DNA of 64,000 nt from Trebonia sp963836195 (GCA_963836195.1 CAWIIX010000015.1:186001-250000), one strand, 5' to 3'; shown: positions 51,649 through 60,714, counted from the first letter of the stretch. The notes: a model not told the origin generated them from the sequence alone. Made by a program: numbers and translations.

Positions 51649-52479
51649 TCAGGGGCGGTCGCCTGGCGGCCGGGTCTGGTCGAGGCCCTGGAGTTGCCGT
51701 GCGTGCACGCCGGCCACCCACTCCCAGCCGGGCTTGGCCGACGGGCCGACCCGCGGGTCATCGGTAGCGTCGGCGTTGCGCAGGGCGTGCACGTACGCGC
51801 GATCCTGGTCGATCCGTGCGCGTGCCTGGTTAGCTCCGCCGACGGACCCGTGACCGGGGACGAGGACATCGACGTCACCCGCCACGCCCTCGAGCAGCCG
51901 CAGCCCGGCGAGGTAATCCTCGATCGGGTCGGCGACGTCGTCAAAGTCGAGCATCGGAATCAACACATCAGAGAGCATGTCGCCGGCGACGAGAACCCCG
52001 CGGTCCTCGATCAGCAGCGCCGCATGGCCCGCGGCATGCGCCCGGTGTTCGATGATCCGGACCTGCGGGCCGTCCCAGGGAATCCGCGCCGTTTCGGCGG
52101 GCAGGCCAGTGATGAGGCCAAACAGATCCCACGACAGCTGCTCGGCGATGTCCGGCGGTATCCACTCGGCGATGCGGGCCTGCCAGCCCGCGCCCGACAG
52201 CTGCTCCCGGGCGTCGGCCGCGCAGCGGGCCGTGCCGTAACGGGGCGCCGCGCCGAGCCCGTCGTGCCAGAGCACGTGATCCCAATGAGGATGCGTCGAG
52301 AAGCTTGCCACCACGGTCTGGCCTGATTCGGACAGGTCGTTCGCGAGGCAGGCCATTTCGTGGCCGTATACCCCGGGGTCGATGAGCAACGCGCCAGCCC
52401 GGCCCTGCACGACAACGGCGTTGCTCTGGCAGAACTCGCTCTGGTGGGTCAGCACACCCTCCGCCACTTGCCGCAACAC
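51649..52479 (-). CDS. MBL-fold metallo-hydrolase
   Basis: A 276-residue metallo-beta-lactamase-fold hydrolase. The metal motif is STHPHWDHVLWH, with further ligands in HAAGHAALLIEDRGVLVAGDMLSD and VPGHGS. The substrate is unknown; family members cleave thioesters, lactones or beta-lactams. GTG 52479 is preceded by AAAGGAG. It starts downstream of a strong hairpin that ends the MFS gene. Confidence 0.85.
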   Translation of the reverse strand: MLRQVAEGVLTHQSEFCQSNAVVVQGRAGALLIDPGVYGHEMACLANDLSESGQTVVASFSTHPHWDHVLWHDGLGAAPRYGTARCAADAREQLSGAGWQARIAEWIPPDIAEQLSWDLFGLITGLPAETARIPWDGPQVRIIEHRAHAAGHAALLIEDRGVLVAGDMLSDVLIPMLDFDDVADPIEDYLAGLRLLEGVAGDVDVLVPGHGSVGGANQARARIDQDRAYVHALRNADATDDPRVGPSAKPGWEWVAGVHARQLQGLDQTRPPGDRP

Positions 52480-52523
52480 GGGTGGCTCCTTTCGCTTGGG
52501 TCTTGCAGCCGCTTGTAGCGACC

Positions 52524-52567
52524 GTAGTACGCCGACGGCAGCCGCGGGGCTGCCGTCGGCGTACTAC
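52524..52567 (-). terminator. Strong hairpin terminator after MFS gene
   Basis: A perfect 20-bp stem (GTAGTACGCCGACGGCAGCC and complement) has a GCGG loop. It lies between the 3' end of the MFS gene (52591) and the MBL gene start. Confidence 0.8.
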
Positions 52568-52590
52568 CGGGCCGCCTCGGGTTTACCGCG

Positions 52591-53868
52591 TCAGCGGAGG
52601 CACATGATGCCGGCTGCGACGGCGACCGCCGCCACCGCGAGCGCGCCCGGGCGGATGCCGGCGATGGCCACGATCGCCCCCGCCAGCGGCAGGCTCGCGG
52701 TCTCGGTGGCGGACTCGGCCGTGGAGATCACGCCCGCGACCCGGCCCAGCGTGCCCGCGGGCGCGAGCCGCTGCAGGGCGGTGGCCGCAACCGTGTAGAA
52801 GACCATGCCGCTAGCCCCCCACACGAGGGCGCCGACGTACGCGGCCGGGACCCAGGTGGTGCCGGTGAACAGGGCCGCCGCCAGCCCATAGCCGATCGCG
52901 CCGCCGGCCAGCGCCTTCGTCGTGGCCCCGGTCCCGGACCAGCGACGGCCGACCCGGGGGAGCGCCAGGCCGGTCACGATCGCCCCGATCCCGATCGCCG
53001 CCTCGAACAGCGCGAACTGGGACGGCGGCCGGCCGAGCACGTGCCTGGCATAGAGCGGTTCGATGACGAGGAACGCCCCGGAGGTGAACATGACCGCCAT
53101 CCGGGCCAGGGCGATTGCGCGCAGGCCCGGGTCCCGCGCCACCGCCACCGCGCCCGCCGTGGCGGCGCGCAGCCGGGGCCAGCCGGCGGAACCGCTCTCG
53201 GCCGCTGCCGGGCGGTCGGCACCGGGGCCGCTGCCAGCCGGCTCGGCCGGTTCGGCCACCGGCGGCGGGAGCAGCGGAAGCGGGAGCAGGACGAGCACAC
53301 CGACCAGGTACGTGGCCGCGTCGGCGGCGAACGCGGCGCCGAAGCCCACGGTCGCCAGCAGGACGCTCGCCGCCAGCGGTCCCGCGATCTGCCCGATCGA
53401 GCTGGTGACGTTCAGCAGCGAGTTCGCGGCGAGCAGGTCATCGGGTGGCACGACCCGCGGCGGCAGCGCGCTGACGGCGGGGCCGGACAGCGACCGGGCG
53501 ACGCCGTATGCCGCGGCCATGACGTCGAGGAAGGCCAGCGAGCCGGCCGCGGCCATGGCGAGCGCCGCCGCGGCGGCCCCCAGGTAGCCGGCCATCATGA
53601 GGGCGCGCGGGCCGAACCGATCGGCCAGCCCGCCCGTCAGCGAACTGAGCGCTGCGGGCGGGACCGACCAGCACACGACGGTGACCGAGATCGCCTCCGG
53701 GCTGGCGTTGAACCGGTAGGCGGCGAAGCCCCACAGCACAATGGCCGATGCCCAGCTGCCGACCGCGTTGACCGACTGCCCGATGAGGAGGAACGCGAAC
53801 CGCGGATCACGGAGCGAGGGACGGACCCGGCGCGCCGGAGCACGGCGCACACCGGAGAAAACAGACAC
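52591..53868 (-). CDS. MFS transporter
   Basis: A 425-residue major facilitator, probable exporter. Visible segments are FAFLLIGQSVNAVGSWASAIVLWGFAAY, PPAALSSLTGGLADRFGPRALMMAGY (loop motif), LLNVTSSIGQIAGPLAASVLLATVGFGAAF and a central hydrophilic loop rich in Pro/Ala/Gly. The C-terminal half repeats a helical bundle ending VAAVAVAAGIMCLR. GTG 53868 follows GGAGG. Substrate unknown. Confidence 0.8.
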   Translation of the reverse strand: MSVFSGVRRAPARRVRPSLRDPRFAFLLIGQSVNAVGSWASAIVLWGFAAYRFNASPEAISVTVVCWSVPPAALSSLTGGLADRFGPRALMMAGYLGAAAAALAMAAAGSLAFLDVMAAAYGVARSLSGPAVSALPPRVVPPDDLLAANSLLNVTSSIGQIAGPLAASVLLATVGFGAAFAADAATYLVGVLVLLPLPLLPPPVAEPAEPAGSGPGADRPAAAESGSAGWPRLRAATAGAVAVARDPGLRAIALARMAVMFTSGAFLVIEPLYARHVLGRPPSQFALFEAAIGIGAIVTGLALPRVGRRWSGTGATTKALAGGAIGYGLAAALFTGTTWVPAAYVGALVWGASGMVFYTVAATALQRLAPAGTLGRVAGVISTAESATETASLPLAGAIVAIAGIRPGALAVAAVAVAAGIMCLR

Positions 53869-54118
53869 GACAAAACCTCCACGCGAAGCTGCGACAGTGA
53901 ACGCTGCAGCCGCGGTGCTGCGCGCGAAGGCTTACGAGATGACCTTGGGCCCGGATTCAGAACCGGACCGGGAGCAGAAGGGCCAGATCAGGCGGATCGC
54001 GCGGGAGACACAGCGGCGTGGACGGCCATGGTGATCGTCATCATGTGCTTCTCCTCGGACGACGGACGCGACCCGTCCATCATGGCACAAACTGGTCAGG
54101 CAGCGGCGCGGATCAGCC

Positions 54119-54973
54119 TTAGCCGAGAAGGTCGCGGGCTTCCGCATCGAGCTCGATGTTCGCGACGGCCAGGTTCTCTTCGAGATGGCCGATCGAGGAC
54201 GTGCCCGGGATCAAGAGCACCTCTGGCCTCAGGTCCAACAGCCAGGCCAGCGCCACCTGGGCGGGCGTGACCTGCAGGCGGGCGGCGGTGGAGACAACCG
54301 CCGGGCTGGCCTGGACCGCCGTCCCGCCGCCGGCGAAGCCGGGGCCGAGCGGGAAGAACGGCACGAAGGCGATGCCATGGGCGTGGCACTCATCGAGTAC
54401 CGGCACGGACCGCCGGTCGTCTCGGTTCAGCAGGTTCTGCACGCAGGCGATGTCGGTGCCGGCCAGCGCGCGGCGGAGGTGGCCGGGCGTGATGTTGCTG
54501 AGGCCGATGCCGCCGATCAGGCCGTCCTCGCGGGCCGCCACCATAGCGGCAAGCTGATCATCGAAGTACGGTCCAGGGGCGGCGTCATCCATCAGGCGCA
54601 GGTTGACGACGGTGAGCTGGTCGATGTCCAGGCTGCGGAGGTTGTCCTCGATTCCCAGCCGTAGCTCGGCGGGCCGGTCGTACCGCAGCACCCCGCCCGC
54701 CGCATCCCGGCGCGCGCCGACCTTGCTGACTAGGGCCAGCCCGGCCGGGTAGGGGTGCAACGCCGCTCGGATCAGTTCATTGGCGACACCGGGACCGTAG
54801 TACTGGGCGGTGTCGATGTGGTCGACGCCAAGTTCCACCGCGCGGCGCAAGACGGCAATGGCGGCGGCGCGGTCGCGCGGCGGACCGAACACCCCTGGAC
54901 CCGGCAGCTGCATCGCGCCGAAGCCAATGCGAGACACGGTGACCGGCCCGAGAACATGACGTCGTGGCTCCAT
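54119..54973 (-). CDS. Aldo/keto reductase
   Basis: A 284-residue NADPH-dependent (alpha/beta)8 oxidoreductase. The catalytic Asp and Tyr sit in DHIDTAQYYGPG and the Lys in ALVSKVG. The cofactor-binding C-terminus is LLIPGTSSIGHLEENLAV. GFGAMQLPGPGVFGPPRDRAAAIAVLRRAVELGV is typical of the family. ATG 54973 (MEPRRHVLGPV) is preferred; further in-frame ATGs upstream lack homology. Divergent from a VOC protein. Confidence 0.85.
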   Translation of the reverse strand: MEPRRHVLGPVTVSRIGFGAMQLPGPGVFGPPRDRAAAIAVLRRAVELGVDHIDTAQYYGPGVANELIRAALHPYPAGLALVSKVGARRDAAGGVLRYDRPAELRLGIEDNLRSLDIDQLTVVNLRLMDDAAPGPYFDDQLAAMVAAREDGLIGGIGLSNITPGHLRRALAGTDIACVQNLLNRDDRRSVPVLDECHAHGIAFVPFFPLGPGFAGGGTAVQASPAVVSTAARLQVTPAQVALAWLLDLRPEVLLIPGTSSIGHLEENLAVANIELDAEARDLLG

Positions 54974-55076
54974 GCCTCGATGGTCAGCGGCCGGCCGGTG
55001 AGACGTCATCACCGGAATCGGGTGACAATCCAGATCATTGCCTGTAGGACACCGACCAAGGAAAGAGGAGCTCGCC

Positions 55077-55520
55077 ATGAAGCCGCGCATCCATGTCATC
55101 ACCCTTGCGGTCGCCGACCTCGATCGGGCCCTGGCGTTCTACCGCGACGGGCTGGGCTTTCCGACCGAGGGCCTGATCGGCACCGAGTTCCCCGGGGACG
55201 AGACCACCCCCGAGGGGACCACGGCGGTGTTCCACCTCGACGGGGGGCTCATGCTGTCGATCTATCCGCGCTCCGAGCTTGCCAAGGACGCGGCCATCCC
55301 GCTGACCGCAGCGCGGCCCGGCGAGTTCAGCGTCGGGCACGTGGTGGCCAGCCGGGCCGAAGTCGACCACGTCATCGAACAGGCAAAGGCAGCCGGGGCG
55401 GCCGTCGTCGACGCCCCCCACGAGCGGCCCTGGGGCATCTACTCTGGGTACTTCCACGACCCAGACGGACACCTCTGGGAAATAATCTGGAACCCCGCCC
55501 TCGACATTGCCCTGTCCTGA
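55077..55520 (+). CDS. VOC (glyoxalase/bleomycin-resistance-like) family protein
   Basis: A 147-residue protein of two beta-alpha-beta-beta-beta modules: HVITLAVADLDRALAFYRDGLGFPTEG and SVGHVVASRAEVDHVIEQAKAAGA, then GYFHDPDGHLWEIIWNP with the metal-ligand Glu. Substrate unknown. AAAGAGGAG precedes ATG 55077. Confidence 0.85.
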   Translation: MKPRIHVITLAVADLDRALAFYRDGLGFPTEGLIGTEFPGDETTPEGTTAVFHLDGGLMLSIYPRSELAKDAAIPLTAARPGEFSVGHVVASRAEVDHVIEQAKAAGAAVVDAPHERPWGIYSGYFHDPDGHLWEIIWNPALDIALS

Positions 55521-55544
55521 TCAGCCACGACCGTCGCGCGCCGA

Positions 55545-56414
55545 TCAGGCTCGCTGCGCGGCAACGACTCGTTCCAGGAACGAGCTGAACGGCGTGGCCG
55601 GACGCCCGAGCAGGTCACCAAGAGTCGTGCTGGTGGCGGAGAACTCGCCCTGCCGGGCGGCGCGGAACATGCCGAGCATCATCGTTGCCAGCGTCTCGGG
55701 AGCGCCGTGGGCGGCCAGCCCGGCCGCCCACCCGTCGTCGTCGGTGACGGTGCGGCGGATGGTTCGCCCGGTGAGCTTGCTGAGAAGGTCGGCCACGTCA
55801 TCGAGGTCGAAGGTGTAAAGCGCGGTCAGGGGCGGGGTCGGGCCGTCGAATCGGCCCGGATTCGCGAGGATGATCGCCGCCGCCTCGGCCAGGTCGGCGT
55901 GCGTGGTCCACGACACGGGCCCGTCGGCAGGCGCGACGATCTCGCCGGTCGTGAGCGCCTGGCCGACGATGATCGGGACGGTGGTGGCGTAGAACCCGTT
56001 CCGCAGCGACGTGAACGGCGTTCCGGTCGCGGCCAGGTACTCCTCGGTGGCGGCGTGATCGCGCATCGGCGCGAACGGCGAATCGGCGCCGGCCCCCTGG
56101 TGGCTGGTGTAGAGGATGCGCTTCGCGCCGGCCGCGCGCGCGGCGTCGATCGCGGCGACGTGCGCGCCGACGGCAGTGCCGCCGATCTCGTTGGCCGAGA
56201 CGATGAGTACCTGGGTGGCGCCCTCGAACGCGTCGGCCAGGGAGTTCGGCTCGCTGAAATCGCCGCGCCGCACCCGGACGCCGCGCTCGGCCAGGTCGGC
56301 CGCGCGGCCGGGGTCGCGAACGCTGACGCCCACCTCCTCGGCCGGGACGCGCTCGAGCAGCGATCCGACGATGAGGGAGCCAAGCTGGCCGGTGGCGCCG
56401 GTGATCACGATCAT
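55545..56414 (-). CDS. NAD(P)-binding NmrA/SDR-family protein
   Basis: A 289-residue atypical SDR, similar to quinone oxidoreductase 2 (QOR2)-type proteins: IVITGATGQLGSLIVGSLLERV, RVRRGDFSEPNSLADAFEGATQVLIVSAN, AGAKRILYTSHQGAG and FTSLRNGFYATTVP. GGAGGCGGACA precedes the ATG. It is divergent from a TetR gene, whose repeats lie in the shared promoter, so it is probably the regulated target. Confidence 0.85.
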   Translation of the reverse strand: MIVITGATGQLGSLIVGSLLERVPAEEVGVSVRDPGRAADLAERGVRVRRGDFSEPNSLADAFEGATQVLIVSANEIGGTAVGAHVAAIDAARAAGAKRILYTSHQGAGADSPFAPMRDHAATEEYLAATGTPFTSLRNGFYATTVPIIVGQALTTGEIVAPADGPVSWTTHADLAEAAAIILANPGRFDGPTPPLTALYTFDLDDVADLLSKLTGRTIRRTVTDDDGWAAGLAAHGAPETLATMMLGMFRAARQGEFSATSTTLGDLLGRPATPFSSFLERVVAAQRA

Positions 56415-56466
56415 TGTCCGCCTCCTGTTAGCGATGGAATCAATTCGATGATAACAGTGATATCAG

Positions 56467-56490
56467 ACGATAGCAATACTGTGTTATCGT
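56467..56490. promoter_or_regulatory. Inverted repeat in divergent SDR/tetR promoter
   Basis: ACGATA and TATCGT pair across 12 bp. The surrounding GATAACAG (near 56454) and CTGTGTTATC half-sites give a second overlapping dyad. Candidate TetR operator. Confidence 0.5.
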
Positions 56491-56496
56491 TGCTAC

Positions 56497-57201
56497 ATGC
56501 CGGACACGAGGACGTACGCCGATCGGCGCGAGACGCGGGACAACCTGGTGGAGGTCGCGGCCCGGCTGCTGCGCGAGCAGGGCGCGGCGGCCGTCACCAC
56601 CCGTGCCGTCGCCGAGGCGGCAGGCGTGCAGGCGCCGACCATCTACCGGCTGTTCGGGGACAAGGACGGGCTGCTCGACGCCGTCGCCGAGCGCGTACTT
56701 GCCGACTACGTCGCCGACAAGGCAGTCGCGGCGGACAGCGGCGACCCGATCGCGGTCCTGCGCGGCGCCTGGCATACGCATATCGGCTTCGGCCTCGCCA
56801 ACGCCGCGTTGTTCGCCTTTATCGCCGACCCCAGCCGGGGCAGTCGCTCGCCGGCCGCGGCCGCGGGCATGGAGGTACTGCGCAATCGGATGCGCCGTGT
56901 CGCGGCGACCGGTCGTCTGCGGGTGACGGAGCGCCGGGCCGTGGACCTCTTCCACGCCGCGGGCACCGGCACCGTGTTCACCCTGCTGTCCATGGCGCCG
57001 GAGGACCGGGACCCCGGCCTGGCGGACGCCATGTACGACGCGGTGATGCAGACGATCCTGACCGACGCCCCCGCGCTCCCGGAGGAGAGCACGACGGCGG
57101 CCGCCGTCGCCTTCCGCACCCTCGTGCCCGACCTCGCCACGCTCAGCGACGCCGAGCGCGCGCTGCTATCCGAGTGGCTGGACCGAGCCAGCGGGAGCTG
57201 A
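56497..57201 (+). CDS. TetR-family transcriptional regulator
   Basis: A 234-residue repressor. The helix-turn-helix reads NLVEVAARLLREQGAAAVTTRAVAEAAGVQAPTIYRLFGDKDGLLDAVAERVL. The C-terminal ligand-binding domain includes LFHAAGTGTVFTLLSMAPEDRDPG. There is no ribosome-binding site before ATG 56497 and a TATCGT hexamer lies 7 bp upstream, so a leaderless or very short leader is likely. Probably autoregulatory and controlling the divergent SDR. Confidence 0.85.
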   Translation: MPDTRTYADRRETRDNLVEVAARLLREQGAAAVTTRAVAEAAGVQAPTIYRLFGDKDGLLDAVAERVLADYVADKAVAADSGDPIAVLRGAWHTHIGFGLANAALFAFIADPSRGSRSPAAAAGMEVLRNRMRRVAATGRLRVTERRAVDLFHAAGTGTVFTLLSMAPEDRDPGLADAMYDAVMQTILTDAPALPEESTTAAAVAFRTLVPDLATLSDAERALLSEWLDRASGS

Positions 57202-57486
57202 CGATCCGGGAACGGGCGTCGGCCCGTGGCCGCCGGCCGTGAGCAGGTTCGCGGTGAGCATGCTGGTCAGCCAGTCCTCGTACCGGTCGGGTGGCCAGCC
57301 GCGATCGGTGGTCAGGTCGAGGAACAGCCGCGGCCCGGTCAGCGCCCAGCACGCGTCCACGGCCGTTTCCTGGTCGCGGTCGGCGCCGAACAGGCCCACA
57401 TCGGCCAGGTGCGTGACCAGCGCGCGGACGCCGGTCAGCCGTTCCTGCTGGGTCGTCGCCAGCATCTCGGTGACCTCGGGGCCGGC
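57166..57486 (-). pseudogene. TetR-family C-terminal fragment
   Basis: The minus-strand frame TTQQERLTGVRALVTHLADVGLFGADRD, LTGPRLFLDLTTDRGWPPDRYEDWLTSML matches the C-terminal domain of a TetR regulator. The DNA-binding half is absent: at about 57487 it abuts a fragment of an unrelated gene. It overlaps the 3' end of the intact TetR gene. Confidence 0.6.
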
Positions 57487-57488
57487 CG

Positions 57489-57599
57489 ACGGCGCTCGAC
57501 GCCATCAACGCCGGGCTGCTCCTGCCCGGCCACGGCGAGCCCTTCCCGGGCACGCCCGCCGACGCCGCCGCCCTCGCGCGCAGCGCGGGCGCCCGCTGA
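57489..57599 (+). pseudogene. MBL-fold hydrolase C-terminal fragment
   Basis: The 36-codon frame TALDAINAGLLLPGHGEPF... ending ALARSAGAR has the PGHGEPF signature of metallo-beta-lactamase C-termini. It joins the TetR fragment directly, marking a recombination scar. Confidence 0.55.
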
Positions 57600-57654
57600 C
57601 GTGCCGGGGATAAGCAGGATCGTCGGCGAGCGCTGCAGCAGCAAGGCCAGCGCG

Positions 57655-58785
57655 TCAGAGGCGCTCGATGATCGTGGCGGTCGACATGGCGCCGCCGGCG
57701 CACATGGTGATCAGCGCGGTGCTCGCGTCGCGCCGTTCAAGCTCGTGCAGCGCGGTCGTGATCAGCCGCGCGCCGGTGGCGCCGACCGGGTGGCCGAGGG
57801 CGATCGCCCCGCCGTTGACGTTGACCCGCTCCTCGTCCGGGGAAAGCACCTGCAGCCAGGACAGCACGACCGAGGCGAACGCCTCGTTGACCTCGAACAG
57901 GTCGATGTCCGCGAGCGTCATCCCGCTGGCCGCAAGCACCCGCCGGGTCGCGTCGATCGGGCCGTCGAGATGGAAGTAGGGTTCCGCGCCGATCAGGCAC
58001 TGCGCGACGATCCGCGCTCGCGGCCGCAGCCCGAGCGATCTCGCCCGGCCGGCGTCGGTCAGCAGCACCGCGGCCGCGCCGTCCGAGATCTGGGACGACG
58101 TGCCCGCCGTGTGCAGGCCGTGATCGAGCACCGGCTTGAGCCGGGCGAGCCCCTCCGGGCTGGTCTCGCGCAGGCCCCCGTCCCGGTCGACCGTCCCGTC
58201 GGCGGTCTTGACCGACATCACCTCGCGGTCGAAGTGACCGGCCGCCCAGGCGGCACCGGCCAGCCGCTGCGAGCGCAGGCCGAACGCGTCGATCTCATCG
58301 CGCGACAGCCCGCGCCGGGCGGCGATCCGCTCCGCCGCGACGAACTGGTTCGGCAGGTCGATGTCCCAGCCGTCCGGCCGCGGCGAGCCGACGTCAGTGC
58401 CGACGTTCGCCCGCAGCGGCACCCGCGACATGGCCTCCACCCCGCAGCCGACGCCGACGGTGATCGCGTCGGCCGCGATCAGGCCAGCGATCACGTGCAC
58501 CGCCTGCTGGGCGGAGCCGCACTGGGCGTCGAGGGTCAGGCAGCCGGTCTGGTACGGCAGCCCCGCGTGCAGCCAGGCGGTCCTGGTGATGTTGCTCGAC
58601 TGCTCGCCCGCCTGCGTCACGCAGCCGCCCGCGACCAGCTCGACCGCGCCGCCCTCGACCCGCGCCCGGTCCAGCAGCGCGGTCAGCGCGGCTCCGAGGA
58701 TCTCGGCCGCGTGCAGGCCGGACAGCGCGCCGCCGCGCCGGCCGATCGGCGTCCGCACCGCCTCGACGATCACCGCGGTCCCCAC
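57655..58785 (-). CDS. fadA5: FadA5-like steroid 3-ketoacyl-CoA thiolase
   Basis: A 376-residue thiolase closely resembling mycobacterial FadA5, which cleaves the cholesterol side chain. The nucleophilic cysteine is in TLDAQCGSAQQAVHVIAGLI (about residue 89), with INxxGG-like NVNGGAIALGHPVGATG and the C-terminal CAGGAMSTATIIERL. SWDIDLPNQF-like DGWDIDLPNQFVAAERIA and SSQISDGAAAVL are FadA5 signatures. GTG 58785 is the start (VGTAVIVEAVRTPIGR). It is divergent from CYP125 with KstR-like boxes between. Confidence 0.85.
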   Translation of the reverse strand: MGTAVIVEAVRTPIGRRGGALSGLHAAEILGAALTALLDRARVEGGAVELVAGGCVTQAGEQSSNITRTAWLHAGLPYQTGCLTLDAQCGSAQQAVHVIAGLIAADAITVGVGCGVEAMSRVPLRANVGTDVGSPRPDGWDIDLPNQFVAAERIAARRGLSRDEIDAFGLRSQRLAGAAWAAGHFDREVMSVKTADGTVDRDGGLRETSPEGLARLKPVLDHGLHTAGTSSQISDGAAAVLLTDAGRARSLGLRPRARIVAQCLIGAEPYFHLDGPIDATRRVLAASGMTLADIDLFEVNEAFASVVLSWLQVLSPDEERVNVNGGAIALGHPVGATGARLITTALHELERRDASTALITMCAGGAMSTATIIERL

Positions 58786-58817
58786 ACCGATCACTCTCCG
58801 ATCGCGCCTACCGCCAT

Positions 58818-58831
58818 GAGAACGTGTTCCA
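58818..58831. promoter_or_regulatory. KstR-like box, fadA5 side
   Basis: GAGAACGTGTTCCA fits the KstR consensus TnnAACnnGTTnnA except for the first T. It lies 32 bp upstream of the fadA5-like start. Confidence 0.6.
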
Positions 58832-58859
58832 TCGGCGCAGCCGATGTGCTGTAATCCAT

Positions 58860-58873
58860 TAGAACACGTTCCA
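58860..58873. promoter_or_regulatory. KstR-like box, cyp125 side
   Basis: TAGAACACGTTCCA fits TnnAACnnGTTnnA at every fixed position. It lies 24 bp upstream of the CYP125 start codon. Confidence 0.75.
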
Positions 58874-58897
58874 GTTTTAGCCAGACCGGAGGCAGCC

Positions 58898-60124
58898 GTG
58901 GCCGTACCGGATCTCCCGCCGGGGTTCGACTTCACCGATCCCGGGCTCTATGCCAGCCGGGTCCCATCCGAGGAGTTCGCCGAGCTGCGGCGCACGCAGC
59001 CGGTCTGGTGGAACGCCCAGCGCCGAGGCTCGGCCGGCTTCGACGACGAGGGCTACTGGGCGGTGACCAAGCACGCCGACATCATCGACGTCTCCAAGCG
59101 CAGCGAGGTGTTCTCAAGCTGGGAGAACACCGCGCTGATCCGCTTCGATGAGAGCATCGAGCGGGACGCGATCGAGATGCAGCGGGTGATCCTGCTCAAC
59201 ATGGACCCGCCGCAGCAGACCAAGGTCCGCGCGATCGTGTCCCGCGGCTTCACGCCCCGGTCGATCATGAACATGCGGGGCAACCTGCAGCAGCGGGCCG
59301 AGCGGATCGTGGCCACCGCGCTGGCCGAGGGGACCGGCGACTTCGTGGCCGACGTCGCCTGCGAGCTGCCGCTGCAGGCGATCGCGGAGCTGATCGGCGT
59401 ACCCCAGGAGGACCGGAAGAAGATCTTCGAGTGGTCGAACCAGATGATCGGCTACGACGACCCGGAGTTCTCCGACGCCGGCACGATGGCGGCGATGGAG
59501 CTGCTGAGCTACGCGATGGAGATGGCCGAGAACCGGAAGGTCGAGCCGCGCGATGACATTATCACCAAGCTCGTCAACGCCGAGATCGACGGCGAGCAGC
59601 TGGACTCTGACGAGTTCGGGTACTTCGTGCTGATGCTCGCGGTGGCCGGCAACGAAACCACCCGCAACGCGATCTCGCACGGCATGCAGGCGTTCTTCGA
59701 CCACCCGGACCAGTGGGAGGTGTTCAAGTCGGAGCGGCCGGAGACGGCGGCCGACGAGATCATCCGCTGGGGCACCCCGGTGACGGTGTTCCAGCGCACC
59801 GCGACCGCCGACACCGAGCTCGGCGGCCAGCAGATCCAGCAGGGCGACCGGGTCGGCTTGTTCTACCGCTCCGGCAACTTCGACGAGGACGTCTTCGACC
59901 ACCCGGAGCAGTTCAACATCCTCCGCGACCCCAACCCGCACCTCGGCCTCGGCGGCTTCGGCGCGCACTACTGCCTGGGCGCGAGCCTGGCCAAGCTCGA
60001 GATCGGGCTGATCTTCAACGCGATCGCTGACGCGATGCCGGACATCCGCTCGGCGGGCGCCCCGGAGCGGCTCCGGTCCGGCTGGCTCAACGGCATCAAG
60101 CGCCTCCCGGTCACCTATCGCTAG
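58898..60124 (+). CDS. cyp125: CYP125-like cytochrome P450 (steroid C26/C27 monooxygenase)
   Basis: A 408-residue P450 closely matching CYP125A1, which oxidises the cholesterol side-chain terminus. LPPGFDFTDPGLYASRVPSEEFAELR opens the protein. The I-helix is LAVAGNETTRNAISHG, the ExxR region ADEIIRWGTPVTVFQRTA, the haem-binding loop FGAHYCLGASLAK with the cysteine, and the C-terminus ERLRSGWLNGIKRLPVTY. GTG 58898 follows CCGGAGGCAGCC. KstR-like boxes upstream predict induction by sterols. Confidence 0.92.
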   Translation: MAVPDLPPGFDFTDPGLYASRVPSEEFAELRRTQPVWWNAQRRGSAGFDDEGYWAVTKHADIIDVSKRSEVFSSWENTALIRFDESIERDAIEMQRVILLNMDPPQQTKVRAIVSRGFTPRSIMNMRGNLQQRAERIVATALAEGTGDFVADVACELPLQAIAELIGVPQEDRKKIFEWSNQMIGYDDPEFSDAGTMAAMELLSYAMEMAENRKVEPRDDIITKLVNAEIDGEQLDSDEFGYFVLMLAVAGNETTRNAISHGMQAFFDHPDQWEVFKSERPETAADEIIRWGTPVTVFQRTATADTELGGQQIQQGDRVGLFYRSGNFDEDVFDHPEQFNILRDPNPHLGLGGFGAHYCLGASLAKLEIGLIFNAIADAMPDIRSAGAPERLRSGWLNGIKRLPVTYR

Positions 60125-60141
60125 TACCGCAGGACGGGATC

Positions 60142-60714
60142 CTACTTCTCGTCGAGTTCGAACAAGTAGGGCATGCCGGGGAACGGCGTCGCCGGCATGA
60201 CCGCACCGTCGATGATCCTCGTGCCATGCGGGCTCGTTACCAGCGTGTACGGCGAGCCGAGGGCGTCGGTGTAGGCCAGTCCGAGCGCCTTCTTGTAGGT
60301 CCACGGGTACCGTCGCTCCGTGCCCTGGGGGATGGGCCGCAGATGCCGGTGGTTGTACCAGTTGTCCGCTTTGCTTAGTAGCTCGGTGGGAACCTCGCGC
60401 AGGTCCGTTTCTGTGAGCGCGGGTCCTCCGTCTGCGAGCATGATATTGACAGCCGGGCCATTTCCTATGTTCCTGATAAAGAGCACGCCGCTATGTCGTG
60501 CATCAACGTAGGGGGAGAGCACTGGCATGCGCGCGTGCCTATCGGCCGCCTCGGCGGTTAGCCGCGCAGACTCGGCCGTGGCTTCGGCGCTGCGCAGCGT
60601 GGATCTGGCCGCACGCCGGTTCCACTCAAAGGACACCAGGGAAACCGCGAGGGCGAAGATCGCGACGACAAGTTCTCCGGACAAGCACGTGTTCCTTCCG
60701 CGCTCAGACGACAT
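60142..60714 (-). CDS. Hypothetical protein with single N-terminal membrane helix
   Basis: A 190-residue protein. One membrane segment (GELVVAIFALAVSLVSFEW) is followed by a short coiled-coil-like helix (RRAARSTLRSAEATAESARLTAEAADRHA). A soluble domain comes next with FIRNIGNGPAVNIMLADGGP and a hydrophobic C-terminus. No family is recognised. It is convergent with CYP125, 17 bp apart. Confidence 0.65.
   Translation of the reverse strand: MSSERGRNTCLSGELVVAIFALAVSLVSFEWNRRAARSTLRSAEATAESARLTAEAADRHARMPVLSPYVDARHSGVLFIRNIGNGPAVNIMLADGGPALTETDLREVPTELLSKADNWYNHRHLRPIPQGTERRYPWTYKKALGLAYTDALGSPYTLVTSPHGTRIIDGAVMPATPFPGMPYLFELDEK

Noticed and set aside
53869..54118. Small ORFs in the 250-bp MFS/AKR gap
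   Set aside because: Short frames lack start signals or recognisable products; probably promoter DNA only.
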